Assembly: GCF_010183535.1 (NCBI RefSeq)
Contig: NC_071329.1
Span: 8,556,001 to 8,620,000 of the forward strand
Direction: 5' to 3'
DNA from: Caenorhabditis remanei
Taxonomy: Eukaryota; Nematoda; Chromadorea; Rhabditida; Rhabditidae
Length of the DNA stretch: 64,000 nucleotides
This document shows, in pieces, positions 1 to 10,906 of the stretch. Made by a program: the position numbers and the translations under genes. The notes under the pieces are model-generated. The model was given only the letters and a program-made list of their open reading frames with translations, was not told where the DNA came from and did not search any database. How positions within the stretch are numbered: the stretch's first letter is position 1; each line of letters starts with the position of its first letter.

Positions 1-1316
1 AAAGTGAGAACGATTCTGTCGAAATTCAGTGATGACGTCATCGACCAGTTGTTCCCTTCAAGACAAGTTATTGACAATGCGAATATGGAAGAAACTGGAG
101 ATTTTTGCTCGGAAGCTAAACTGATTAGTCTTCACAAAAGGACAATTTATGCTGTTCAAACATTGAACAACGCTACTGCGCAGTGGAAGTAAGCGAAGAA
201 GCAAACTAGAGATATGCAGTTTCTATATTGTTTTGATATTTCCAGAGTCCTCGTTGATCGTGCCTTGTTTCTGGAAAATCTCGCATTCTCCGAGTCGAAT
301 GGTTACAATCTGGATCTTGCTAGAAATACATGCGTGCCGATTGGAATCCGCCGATTTTGGTATACTCGCCTACAAACTCCATTCTGTCGAGTGTTCGGTG
401 TTCTCACTGTGTTCATGACATTCTTCGTTCTGTTCTCGGAATGCACATTCTTCGTTGTTTCCTATACAGTTTCTCCAGCGGCTTTCGTCACGGAATATGC
501 ATCGAATCGGTTTCATTATAAGTATACACAGGTGTGATTATTCATTAATTTTTGATTAGAATGTTCAGTTTTTCAGTTTGTTGCCTTCGGTATCATCGTG
601 TATCTGATGACTTGCGCCTACTTTACAATCTTCCGGTTACAAATCTACAAGTACTACCATTTGGATCCTAATGGACATACCGATGAAAACAGTATTCTTT
701 TCAGCGCGATGTTAGTATATTTGAACATTTTTCTTAGTTTGAATTTTGAATTTACAGTCTACTTTGCCGTCTGACACCACCAATCTGTTTGAACTTCCTT
801 GGAATGATTCATATGGATTCTCATATTTCGATGGCAAAAAGTTTCGGAGTAGAAACTCAATTCACCAAATTGATGGGACATCTCGATGTTATTCCAATTC
901 TTGCCAAAGGAATCAACATTTACCTTCCGATTTGCATCATTTTGTTGTGTGCCATCCACTACTATCGAGTTGGAGCATACGTTCTTCATAACATTGGTTT
1001 CGATCAATTTGTAGAATCAGATGAGATGACGAATGATATGGTCAATTCTGGACGGTCACTTGTTCAAATCGAGCGGAATTCAATCAAGAGATCAAACGAG
1101 AGAAATCAAAGAAATCAAAACTGGACCAATTCAATCGGGAATAATGCAAATGCATCCAATCCGGTGCCGAAGTACAAGCGTTCTCGAAAAAATGAGGAAG
1201 AAAGACCAATGCTGGAAGAGGAGGAAATGGAAGAAAGAGAACTGACAAGTAGCACTCGAATATCCTTGTCTCCTACGGAACATCCATCGTCCAGTGGATT
1301 CTTCGACGATATGTGA
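1..1316 (+). CDS. LMBR1 domain-containing protein 2-like (LMBRD2 family), 3' part
   Basis: Only the C-terminal 388 residues are inside the window. I read exons 1-188, 246-531, 577-710 and 758-1316; all junctions are GT-AG with 46-57 bp introns and the frame is kept to a TGA stop. The protein has several hydrophobic segments (one around [14 protein letters not shown], one around [16 protein letters not shown], one around [14 protein letters not shown]). The stretch [16 protein letters not shown] is characteristic of LMBRD2. The tail after the last membrane segment is polar and acidic, with an [13 protein letters not shown] low-complexity part. The family comprises multi-pass membrane proteins; human LMBRD2 has been linked to beta2-adrenergic receptor signalling. 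The gene ends 191 bp before the trans-splice acceptor of the next gene, so it may be the upstream member of an operon. Family assignment is firm; the C. elegans orthologue name is not certain. Confidence 0.82.
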
Positions 1317-1499
1317 AAAAAGATCTCGAAATATGGGAAATATATGCTTGTAAATGTGTTATTATTTATTTATTTATTTGAATTAGATTGCCAAATGAAT
1401 GTGAATAGGTTGTTTGAAATGTTTTATTTTTCTAACGTAGAAGGTCTCAATATCCTTCAAAATCTTTCAAGAATTCAGGCTTTCAGTTGTTCACATCGA

Positions 1500-1507
1500 A
1501 GTTTCAG
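1500..1507 (+). promoter_or_regulatory. probable trans-splice acceptor in front of the TIM22 gene
   Basis: A GTTTCAG acceptor abuts the ATG at 1508 with no 5' UTR. This is typical of spliced-leader addition in Caenorhabditis. The preceding 190 bp after the LMBRD2-like stop hold a TTATTTATTTATTTATTTG stretch, a U-rich element of the kind found between operon genes. I see no canonical AATAAA here, so operon membership is inferred. Confidence 0.55.
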
Positions 1508-2644
1508 ATGGCGCTGGCCTCTTCCTCAAATGCCATTCCAATGGAAGAACTATTCGCAAATCCATTCAGACCAAAAAAAGAGAAAGTAGTGACAGAAGAA
1601 AAACCATTCGTGTATACACCATCAGCCTACGTGCAAATGATTGATCAGATGATTGGAATTAAGACACGACCCTGGAATCCAGAGCGGACGCCGATTAAAC
1701 CGATTCAAATGTTAACACTTCCTGAAATGTCACGAGAAGAACGGTGGATACAATGGGGAATGGAAAACTGTGGAGTGAAGGCAACAATTTCTGGAGTTCT
1801 CGGAGTTGGAGTCGGTTTCGCTTTCGGTCTTTTCACTGCTTCAGTAGATCCACAACTTTCAATGGTTGGTGGTGATCCAACTAAACAGGTAATTTTACTT
1901 CCGATTTTAGAACTTCATCAAGATTTTTTTCCGATCAAACATTTATTGAAAAGTATACAAAAAACAATTAGTTCGTTTGCTGAGACGGTCCAAATCCAGC
2001 TTCTCTCTTTCCGTAGTAACCATAGGCTGATCCATATCCATATCCACCATAATAACCATTGTAAGCTCCGAGACCGTATCCGCCATAGTAGGATGGGTAA
2101 TAGGAAGAGTATCCATAATACTGAGCAGAAGCTTCTTGTACGACAGAGCACAAGACGACTGCCAAAACACAGAGAAGAAATTTAGCGTTCATTGTTCGAG
2201 TTGATTTTAGTCGTAGGAAATGCAACTTTTATACTAGTCGTCGTTGTTTGCTTTCAACTTTTTTTGGGTCTCCGCACAAAGAGTTTAGTGTGAAATGTGT
2301 CAAATTTAGAACTAGTCAACTGATGATTGAAAGTAAATGAATGAAATGTTTACTGCTACGTCAACTCGAACTTTTTTCAGCTCACACTGAAACAAACATG
2401 GAAAGAAATGTCGAGTCGAATAAAGTCATATGGAAAGAATTTCGGATCCATCGGTCTCATGTTTTCCGGAACCGAATGTGCACTTGAAACGATTCGAGCA
2501 AAAAGTGACTGGCGTAATGGAACTTATTCTGGAGGAATTGTCGGAGGTCTTCTTGGTTTACGAGCTGGAATTATGCCAGCTTTATGGGGAGCTGCTGGTT
2601 TTGCGGCATTCTCCACAATTATTGATCATTATATGCGTGGATAG
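1508..2644 (+). CDS. timm-22: mitochondrial inner-membrane translocase subunit TIM22
   Basis: The gene has two exons, 1508-1888 and 2381-2644, encoding 214 residues (human TIMM22 is 194). TIM22 is the channel-forming core of the carrier translocase, which inserts multi-spanning proteins such as metabolite carriers into the mitochondrial inner membrane. A polar N-terminal region is followed by Gly-rich membrane segments of the Tim17/22/23 family ([14 protein letters not shown]; then [20 protein letters not shown] and a final [11 protein letters not shown] helix). The ATG was chosen because a TTTCAG acceptor sits immediately before it. The single intron is 492 bp, unusually long for this window, because it carries an antisense nested gene. 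In C. elegans the TIM22 gene also lies near unc-130 and cut-1. Confidence 0.9.
1942..1947 (-). terminator. AATAAA polyadenylation signal of the nested peptide gene
   Basis: TTTATT on the plus strand (AATAAA on the minus strand), 20-25 bp after the nested gene's stop codon and still inside the TIM22 intron. Confidence 0.5.
1968..2192 (-). CDS. secreted Tyr/Gly-rich peptide precursor nested in the TIM22 intron
   Basis: This single-exon 74-residue ORF lies antisense inside the TIM22 intron. The start at 2192 gives a clean signal peptide ([17 protein letters not shown], cleavage near EASA). The mature part is dominated by Tyr and Gly (motifs [17 protein letters not shown]), then a dibasic KR and a short tail [10 protein letters not shown]. 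This composition resembles the YGGY/YGGW neuropeptide-like and antimicrobial peptides of C. elegans (nlp-24 to nlp-33 type) and also short cuticle-like Gly/Tyr proteins. Its own TATA-like box lies about 34 bp upstream and an AATAAA lies 20 bp downstream of the stop, so it looks like a full transcription unit. The product could be a processed peptide (cleavage at KR) or a structural Tyr-crosslinked peptide; I cannot decide which. Confidence 0.75.
   Translation of the reverse strand: MNAKFLLCVLAVVLCSVVQEASAQYYGYSSYYPSYYGGYGLGAYNGYYGGYGYGSAYGYYGKREAGFGPSQQTN
2226..2233 (-). promoter_or_regulatory. TATA box of the nested Tyr/Gly peptide gene
   Basis: TATAAAAG on the minus strand, 34 bp upstream of the nested gene's ATG. 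The spacing implies a very short 5' UTR. It supports independent transcription of the nested gene. Confidence 0.5.
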
Positions 2645-5600
2645 AGGAATTTAGTTGTTTTTTTTCTAATTATTGTTTTATAGCTTATAGTGAGTTACAA
2701 ACCCCTTTGTTTTTGTTTCCTTCTGATTTTCATCATATAATAAATTCAAACAGTGTCCTCCTCCCTTCCCAAGAATCTACGAAAAATCCAAAGGTTCCCA
2801 TCATAAATCTGAATGTCGCCGCCGTGTCTACATCAACCGACCCCGTTCTCTCACTTGCTCCTCACCATGTCATTTGTCGCTTTTCAATTCAGAAGTTGCT
2901 CTTTTCAACAAGTGTCGATTACCTTCAGTGACCCTCATCGGCGGAAAGGTGCAAAGTGGGGTTGTCACTCAAAACAAGCGGATATTCTTCTTTTCTCTCT
3001 ATCGTGTCCGACAAATCGTTTACGATGCAACAAAGGACACCGCGCGGAAACAGCTGTCTATTGTCTTCCGGGGCCAATTTCTTCTTTCTCGATCACCTGT
3101 TTTACAGTATTAACTGTGCATATTACGCCAATTGAAAGCCATCAGTAATTGGCCACACGAGTCAGTTGACTCTCTTGTTGCGCAAGTTTTAATGACTCGG
3201 AGAAAGGCGATAGGTGTGAGAGGATGCTGGTTACATCATCTGTAGAACACTTGTTTGAGAGTGTGATTAGAATAAATCGACCGTAAATTATTAAGAGAGA
3301 AAATAATATGTTTGTTGAGTCATAAAGAAGATTAATTGATCATTATTATGATATGATACCAACACTTTTTTGAATTTCCTGTGCAGGTTTTTTGAATACA
3401 ATCAAATATGAACATTTTTCTCATCGCACTAATAAGTTGGATCAGGACTTGAAACTGTATACACTAGAAATCTGACTGAGCAATAATCTACTACTTTTGA
3501 GTTTTTGAAAAGCCAAGGCTTCTCATTTCAAGTTTGCTCTGGTTCGATTCTGAAAGAGATTCAGTTAAAAATAGAGTGAGGTTAAACTCTGAAGCTCCCA
3601 AGTTTTCAAGAGTTTGTCTCAAATTTGGAAAAATTTTTCGGTGAGATTACTGTAATACTTTGCTTTAGTTTTTCAATGATTATATTTCTTTGTTCTCTGA
3701 ACTTCTCAACTTAGAACCAGTTACTGTATTTTCTTGTGCATTTTCTAGTATTTTCAAGAGCTAGATTTTATTCTCAGATAAGTCATATTCTTTTAATGGA
3801 CATTCTACTAAACTAAGTGATGTTTCGCGGAAATAAATAACCACTGTGAGTTTTAATCTGCTAAAATACGGTGCTTTTTGGAAGGCTGAAATAAAACTCG
3901 TCTCTACCAAATTTCAAATTTCTGGACGCTGTCCAAGCAATAACAATTACCTAAAATTTCTGAAAGTTACTGTAATGATGTCCGATCTTTTCTATTATGA
4001 TTTCATTCTTACAAGTCTTATTTTTAGGATTACGACACTGCTGAAAATACTATTTATTTGATGTTTGAGCTCAGATACTATGATACTCAAAAAACAATTA
4101 CTATCACAAGATACCTGTTATTACAAAGATCAGTGGATTATTAGTTTACAAAGATATGGGGGGGGGGGGGGGGGGGTTACTGTATCTCTCTGAATGGAAA
4201 TGAAAAGAACTTAATTGGATATCTAAATAATGGAACCATGTCGTGAAAGGAGCACTATCTACTTAGCTGGTAAAAATTGTAAAATGTTGCTCTCTAGTCT
4301 TTTCCAGATATTCCCAGTCTTCAAATCATATCCTGACCATCTCCTACAGTCTTCATTATGTAATTTCTGTAAACTCAAAAAAAAGTGTCGGTCCCTTCTC
4401 ACATCATCTAACATCAATTGTTATTCTAAAACCCGTCGCCACTGACATATCACTTCTGTATCGTCCTCATCGTCGTCGTATTTCTCTTGTTTCGATTCTT
4501 CATCTTCTAAATAAATCGGTTCTTCTTCTCCACATACGCTTCACTGAACACCGTATTCTAGAGCTGATTGTATCGGAGGTCCGGTAGTCCCACAGTACGA
4601 ACCTTCTTTTTCTTTTCGGTCCAACCTATTCTTCTGATTACAATCATCACGCGGGGCGCCCGTTTTCTTCCTTCTCCAATCCCCTCTCCCCTATTTTTGA
4701 CATCTATGCATAGTGTCAGTTACAGTATGACTCGAGAAAAATAGAAGGAGGCCGTTGGAATATGTCGGGCGGGGCCCCCCACCACCACCGTAACACAAAT
4801 ATTTGCATTCGAAAATATGTTGTGACAAGAAAAATGGGGGTGGAAATAAGAAGATGTAGAGGAGAAGAAGTTGCGAAAACGCGATATCGGATCGCAATTT
4901 GAAAGCGATGACGCTAATTTAATTAGTGTGGCCTATGATCTGGTTGAGTGAAGAAGTTTCACTGTTTGTTGTTTTTGATTCATGGAGACGACACGACCCC
5001 ACGCTTCGACACCACGAAGAAGCTGAAGAAGTGGAAGACGTCGGAGACGCAGAAGCCGACGGAGAGATTACTGTAGATGATGAGGAAAAACTTGAGAATG
5101 TTTATATTGGGAAAGATACAACAACTAATTGTTATTAGAACTGTCTTCGAGAACAAAACACGATTTTTTCAATTTTCCACAAATTGAGAGAAGTTGGTTG
5201 TTGGAAGCGAAGACATTTCCGATGCTGAACAAGTTAACGTTTTCATTCGTGTCCCGGTGAATTCAGAATTTATAAAAATTTAACTGTTGGATAATTACTT
5301 TTCAAAAACAACTCAGGCTTACCACCAAAAACGTAAAATTTTGTTAATGAAAACATTCAGTTGGGAAAAAATTCTACTCATGCAGATCACAAATGAAACG
5401 AATCCTTATTACCAGCAGTGTGTGTTCTGTTAGAACTTCAAAATCATTTGGATTTCATTAGGATTGTTTTGCTCGAAAATTGAGAAATAAACCCGTCATA
5501 TTATTTGAGTAATTAGTGACAATTCCGTGCTGAATGAAAAAAGGGGAACGGAGTTTGCGAATTGAAATTTCAATTTCAATTTAATACCCCGCCCCTCAAA

Positions 5601-7920
5601 ACGAACAGCAGAGGAGCTGGTTTACTACAACATCTATAAATAATTTGTTAAAACTACGTTTTTTTAATGAATTCTGTAAAACTGTTAAACAAACTCTCCA
5701 AACACAAACTACCCATATTCCAGCTGTCACTTTGACCACCCTCCGAGTGAGAAACGACATGAAGAGAAACGAGCAAATGGAGACTACTGTATCAACATTG
5801 ATAACATAATGTTTCCCGTTAGTTGCTCTCCTATTCTACTCATTTACTCGTTCTCCATGCCAATGATTACTCTCACTTTCCCCCTTTTTCTCTTCCCTCT
5901 TTACCTTATTTTATTCATCTGCCCTTCTTCTCCAAACATATATATTTTTATGTATTATGCCCGTAGGTGTTACTAGTTTATGTGTTTCTCGGGTCAATTA
6001 CATAACAAGATGGTATTCAAATGCTCGTTGCATCACACAGCTCACTTGCCAACTACCTCTTGTCCTTGATGTCTGTCGTCTCTTCTCAATCCTATACTAT
6101 TTCTTTCTGCTATCAGATCTTGGTGCATCTTCAGAGTTGCGCCACCTCCAACGACTTGTGTATGTCGCACCTTATAATTTGCGGATTAGCCGCCCGACAT
6201 CATCGCATTTGTATGGAAATACTCCCTATGTCGGCTAGTTCTTTAGCCGGGTACTTGGATACTGTAGTCGTCTTCAAACTGAACACTTCAGAGTATTATG
6301 TATTGTGCTCAACATACTTGAAGTAATCCGGATGGTCCCTGCAGGTGACACATCTCTTTTTTATTGTGAATAGAACGAAAGTGTCACTGTCTCTAGAGTT
6401 GTTCATGAAAGACGAATGAGATAATTACGAGTGTTCAAAAGAGAGCAAGTGCCTGTCCCCTCAATTGACATGTTTCTGTTATAAACAGATGTAAACAACC
6501 GATAAAAACAAGATCAATTTGTATCTAATCGACATATACCGTATATGTATACGAACTACTACTGATTTCAAATTCGACACCAGCGACACCTAATCGGGGT
6601 TGTCACAATGTGCCACACATCAAACCGTTTGAAGAGAAGGGTGGCATAAGGTGGAAACTTCTCGATAATTTGATTTGACGTGGCAACTTGATGAATGGAT
6701 TTGATAAGGAAGGCAACAGATGAGGGGGTGACAACAAATTGTATTTCCGATTCGTATATATTATATATGTGGATATAGGTATTATGAGATAGAGAAAACA
6801 GTTGAACCCATTTATGAAAAATTGCAATCTCAAAAATTTTTCTAAGGAATAGGATCGACCAGCTAGATTCTCCGAACGAAAAATCAGTTCAATGGGTACT
6901 GTTCCAGGGATAAAAATTTCAGAATTCCGGAACGGACCAAACAATTCTCAATGATTCAAATTGTTTTAAACGAAAACTCGGAAAGGGCGGTTCTGATTTT
7001 TAATTTAGGCCCCCGATTCCTTTTTTCTGAACGCTGTTTTCTATAAAAATCGGCTGAAAATTTCATTTTTGTGAAAAAATAACTTCAACCTCTACGAACC
7101 ATTCCATTTTTTCATAGATTTCTAGTTTCCCCACCTAGATTTAAATTATTCTCAAAAACTTTTACTGAACCTATCGAAATTTTCAAACATGAGTCTTTCG
7201 AGTCTTCTGTCAATAAACCCAGGTACAGTAACCCTTATTTCTGATGTTGGTTCGAATGGAATACCGTAACCTTAGGAATTCAACATGGAAGGACTAGTTT
7301 CATCAATACAGTAATGCCTGTTTTCTAGAAAAAACATGAAGAACTCTGTTTGAAATATGAACTGATGTTTCCAAAACTAATTAACTTGCTCATCCAAATT
7401 TGGAACAACTCCTAGATTTTAAAACTTTGTATTTCTGTATCCCTCCCCTTACCATTTCATAATATTGTATTCATTAGTAGTACGTATTCCCTGATATTGC
7501 ATTTGCAGATAGACTCATTTCCACCATTAATACCATCTCATTACCCTCCGTATCAATCGTTATCAGTGTCTTGTCTCTTCAACTGATCGGCTCAGAAGCT
7601 TCTGTCGGTCTCCTTTCATCTTACTGTTTACTTCTCAAATTCACTAATACTCTTGACACTGAAAATGAAATATGATTTATTTTTGAATTATGACGGTTGA
7701 AGCTCAAAAGAAAAAGATCAAAAATGAATGGAAGAAAATGATGGGAGGGGATTGTACCACGTGCATAATAGGGAGAGAGAAATGGAACATATTGAAATAA
7801 TGATTGCACGAATGAGATCGATTGGAACGGAAGCGTAGAATGCTGAAAGGGATGGGAAACGGAAGGAATGAAAAGACTAGAAAAGATTAAAACACAATGA
7901 AAAACAAAGAAGAATTTTAA
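2645..7920. other. gene-poor stretch between TIM22 and the unc-130 3' end
   Basis: About 5.3 kb with no gene I can name, although the two flanking genes converge on it. It is AT-rich, with dispersed TACTGTA/TACAGTA motifs common in Caenorhabditis non-coding DNA, a 19-G tract at 4158, GC-box-like sequence near 4760, and two short acidic open frames (4421-4528 minus and 4926-5138 plus) that may be coding scraps. No tRNA-like A/B box pair and no transposon ends were seen. Confidence 0.5.
4158..4176 (+). repeat. homopolymer tract of 19 G
   Basis: An uninterrupted run of 19 G residues in otherwise AT-rich intergenic DNA. Tracts of this kind in C. elegans can fold into G-quadruplexes and are deleted in dog-1 (FANCJ helicase) mutants. 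Its length may also be a sequencing or assembly artefact. Confidence 0.95.
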
Positions 7921-7926
7921 TTTATT
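7921..7926 (-). terminator. polyadenylation signal of unc-130
   Basis: AATAAA on the minus strand, 23-28 bp past the stop codon. It would make a very short 3' UTR; other signals further downstream are possible. Confidence 0.45.
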
Positions 7927-7948
7927 TGATAATTGAATGAATAAAATA

Positions 7949-9724
7949 TCATTCGGATCTTGGAGAAGATCCATTTTCATTTGGGGAGGAATTCGAAGAA
8001 GATCTCTTTCGACCGGAAGAATCTACATTAGTATCCAGAGGAAGTACTCTAGAAGCCATCATGGATAAAAGTTTTTGACTATCGATTGGGGGAGGAAATA
8101 GGTATGCAGGTAGATTACGAGCATTCATCGGATGAGGTGGGCCAATCATCGGCATAGCTGCCATTGGGTGCATCATTCTCGGTGGAAAACATATACCGGG
8201 AGGGAGGAAAGGAGGAAATGGCATTGGATGATGGGCAAGCATTTCAGGAAAATCTTCGGACGTCTTCTTGTATCTGAAATTATGAGGTATTGAGTTTGAG
8301 TGTCGGATGTCTTACTGTAATTCTGATCCACAGAAGTTTCTAGAGAATTCCAAATTATCATTAGTTTACCCAACAATCCCAAACATTTTCATATTCCCAG
8401 GATGCACCCCTCCGATACCCTCCGTGGGTGCGATTAATGACAACAAATTGGTGACAAATTATCGAAACAACTGTCTTTTTTCTTTCTCTTTCTCCCGTCT
8501 TCGTTGTCATTATGTGTGTGCTCACAGAGCCCCCCTCTCAGGTTGTAATACTTTTCTTCTGATTCTTCCTCTCACCTTTTCCTCCTGCGCAAAAACGATC
8601 CATTGTCAAACATATCCTCACATTTGGGATCCAGAGCCCAATAATTTCCTTTTCCGGGATTCCCGGGTCCACGTGGCACTTTTACGAAACAGTCATTCAG
8701 ACTCAAATTGTGACGAATAGAGTTTTGCCATGCCGGAAATTTTTCTTTGTAATATTCGAAACGATTGATTATGAATTCGCAAATTTCCGAGAGAGTCAAC
8801 TTCTTCCCAGGAGAGTTTATAATGGACATGGCGATTAGAGCGATGTATGAGTAGGGTGGCTTTGAGTGACTGCTTTTTCGGTGTCCAGACATTGAGGTTG
8901 GTCTGGAAAATTCTTGCTTTTGAAAATGATGGAAAGTTGGGAATCTTTGATTTCAGGACGATTTAGTGGCTACTTCGTTTTGATTGTCTACAATAAGTAA
9001 GTGGAACTTTAATCGGTGTCCAATTTAGATACAGTAATCCTGTCACTTTTCCTCTCGACCGGAGGGATTATTACAGATTCTTGAATAGAGAAAATTAGTT
9101 GGACAGGAACAAGACAGCTCATTCTTATAGATTCTAGTTGTATTAACTATAAACTTCTGCTGTTTTTCATATTTTTCTCAGTTTCTTCCATTGTATGGTT
9201 CTTTATTAATATGACTACTGTAGATTTCTTTTGTTCTACGTGAGACGAGTAATTAAGTGAACATAAGGTAAATCATTACGTAGTTGAGTAATCAAATCTA
9301 CAGTAACCCATCTAGTTTACCTAATTTACTCTCTAACTAACTCCAAATCTGTTTTGATTATCACTTACGGAATAGAAGAGTCCTCATCGTCGTCTTCTTC
9401 TTCTTTTTCATCTTTTCCACTCAGATCATCCGATGAACTTTCCGCTGTGCTCGACGTCGAGTTGTTCCTCTTACTTGACTTTCTCACTGGTTCATCATCA
9501 TCTTCTGTTGGATCATCTCCAAGTGATCTACTCCTTTTTCGACTCTCCAACTCTGGTTTGACGTCTTCTAAAGATGCCGATGTCGATGGTTCCGACAGTC
9601 TTGTGTTGCTACGAGATGGTTCCTGTTGTTCCTCATTGAAAGTGACTTCTGGTTCCAACTTTGGAGGATTATCGAAATCCTTTTTCGGTTTAGTAGCCAG
9701 AATGGATTCCATTGAGAAGAGCAT
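7949..9724 (-). CDS. unc-130: forkhead transcription factor UNC-130 (FoxD)
   Basis: The gene has three exons, 9369-9724, 8576-8902 and 7949-8273, giving 335 residues (I recall about 333 in C. elegans). The forkhead DNA-binding domain covers about residues 133-230: [14 protein letters not shown], the recognition helix [15 protein letters not shown], and a basic end RRRKRYKK. The intron after RRKR splits the wing 2 region from a Pro/Met-rich C terminus ([19 protein letters not shown]). The N terminus is Ser/Glu/Asp-rich, with a nuclear-localisation-like RKRSR. FoxD proteins act mainly as transcriptional repressors; in C. elegans unc-130 controls dorsal-ventral axon and cell migration, through unc-129 TGF-beta repression, and the specification of some sensory neurons. 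Starts at Met1 or Met5 are both possible. About 7.6 kb of upstream DNA without another gene suggests complex regulation. Confidence 0.95.
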
Positions 9725-10855
9725 CGTTTTATTCTCACTTTTCTATTTCTACCAAAATCTGTAAAAGTTTATTTTAGAACTGGTTGTAAAAAACGGGGAG
9801 AAAAGATAAGCAAGACTAATATTTTCATAGCGTTATCGAAATTATGAAAATGGAAATCGAAACTAAAAGGACTGGAGATGATAGAGACATTGAGAGAAAA
9901 TGATAATTATTAATAATAAAATTGTCATTATCGGATAGAAGACGAAGTACGGTAGATGAATAATATGAATAAGAAGAAAAACGAAAAAGAAGAAGAAGGG
10001 ATGATCATGGATAAGGGCTGAGCACTTGAACTCATGAATGGATACTGTAGGAATATTAAAAGGGCAGATGATCATTGTTGGGGAAACATACTAATAATTC
10101 TCAAGAGTGTGAATTAGAAGAGAACCGATTATAGTACATGAAGAGAGGGTTCGGTTTGAGAGAAGAAGAAGTGTTCGGTTGAAAAACAAGAGAGTCATCA
10201 TTGAAAAGAAAACAGAAATTGTATCACTTTCAATATCAGTTATCTTAGTTAACACAAACAACATATCAAATGTCAGAGGATCCTTCTGAGAGAGAGATGT
10301 GATTTGGTGGCTCCCAGGGAATGAGAAGAACAATTGAAAAATGATGGAAGGAGAAGTGGAAGTTTGGAGGAGAGTGGGATACTGTAGATTTATGATGGAG
10401 GACATGTGGACACAAAAGTTGAGCAAGTTTTTTCGTGTTGTTGGAAAGTGGAGAGAAGAATCAAACTCTTGGGAGACAAGTTGTAAATTGATGAGAGGAT
10501 GGAAAAGCAAGACAAAAAAAACCCGGAGGTGTTAAGAGTTACCGTAATCCTTAGACGAGGGAATAGAGAAAGTAGAGCATGTACAACTGATTTGAAACTT
10601 TAGTGATACGTGACCCCTAATTAGGAAACCTGTAGAAATCCAATGTTGTGAAAAAGGAAAAAGAGAGAAACCGGTAAACGCGGGCGCCACGCTGCAAACT
10701 GAAAAGTACTCGGATGTAGGTAACAAGAATAATATATACTGTGGTGTGTTCTAGATCTTCAATAATATTAATTTTCTGGTCCAATTCTTCCGTTTTCATG
10801 TCTCATCATCGAAAAAAGAGCGGGTAAGAATTATAAGAAGACTTCGGTAATTGGC

Positions 10856-10906
10856 CGACCCCGCCCCCTCTCATTGGTCCACCGCCTCGGCTCCGCCCAC
10901 GCGTCG
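10856..10906 (-). promoter_or_regulatory. GC-box and CCAAT cluster, candidate unc-130 distal promoter
   Basis: Within 50 bp there are CCCCGCCCCCTC, an inverted CCAAT (CATTGG) and GCTCCGCCCACGCG, in a region that is otherwise AT-rich. It lies 1.1 kb upstream of the unc-130 ATG. Similar GC-box clusters occur in front of the PAN protein gene (about 28.8 kb) and inside the phosphatase-like gene (52.8 kb). Promoter function is inferred. Confidence 0.35.

Noticed and set aside
7621..7980. 119-residue minus-strand open frame at the 3' end of unc-130
   Set aside because: It lies in the 3' UTR and downstream flank of unc-130, is Phe/Ser-rich from T-rich DNA, and overlaps the real last exon in another frame.
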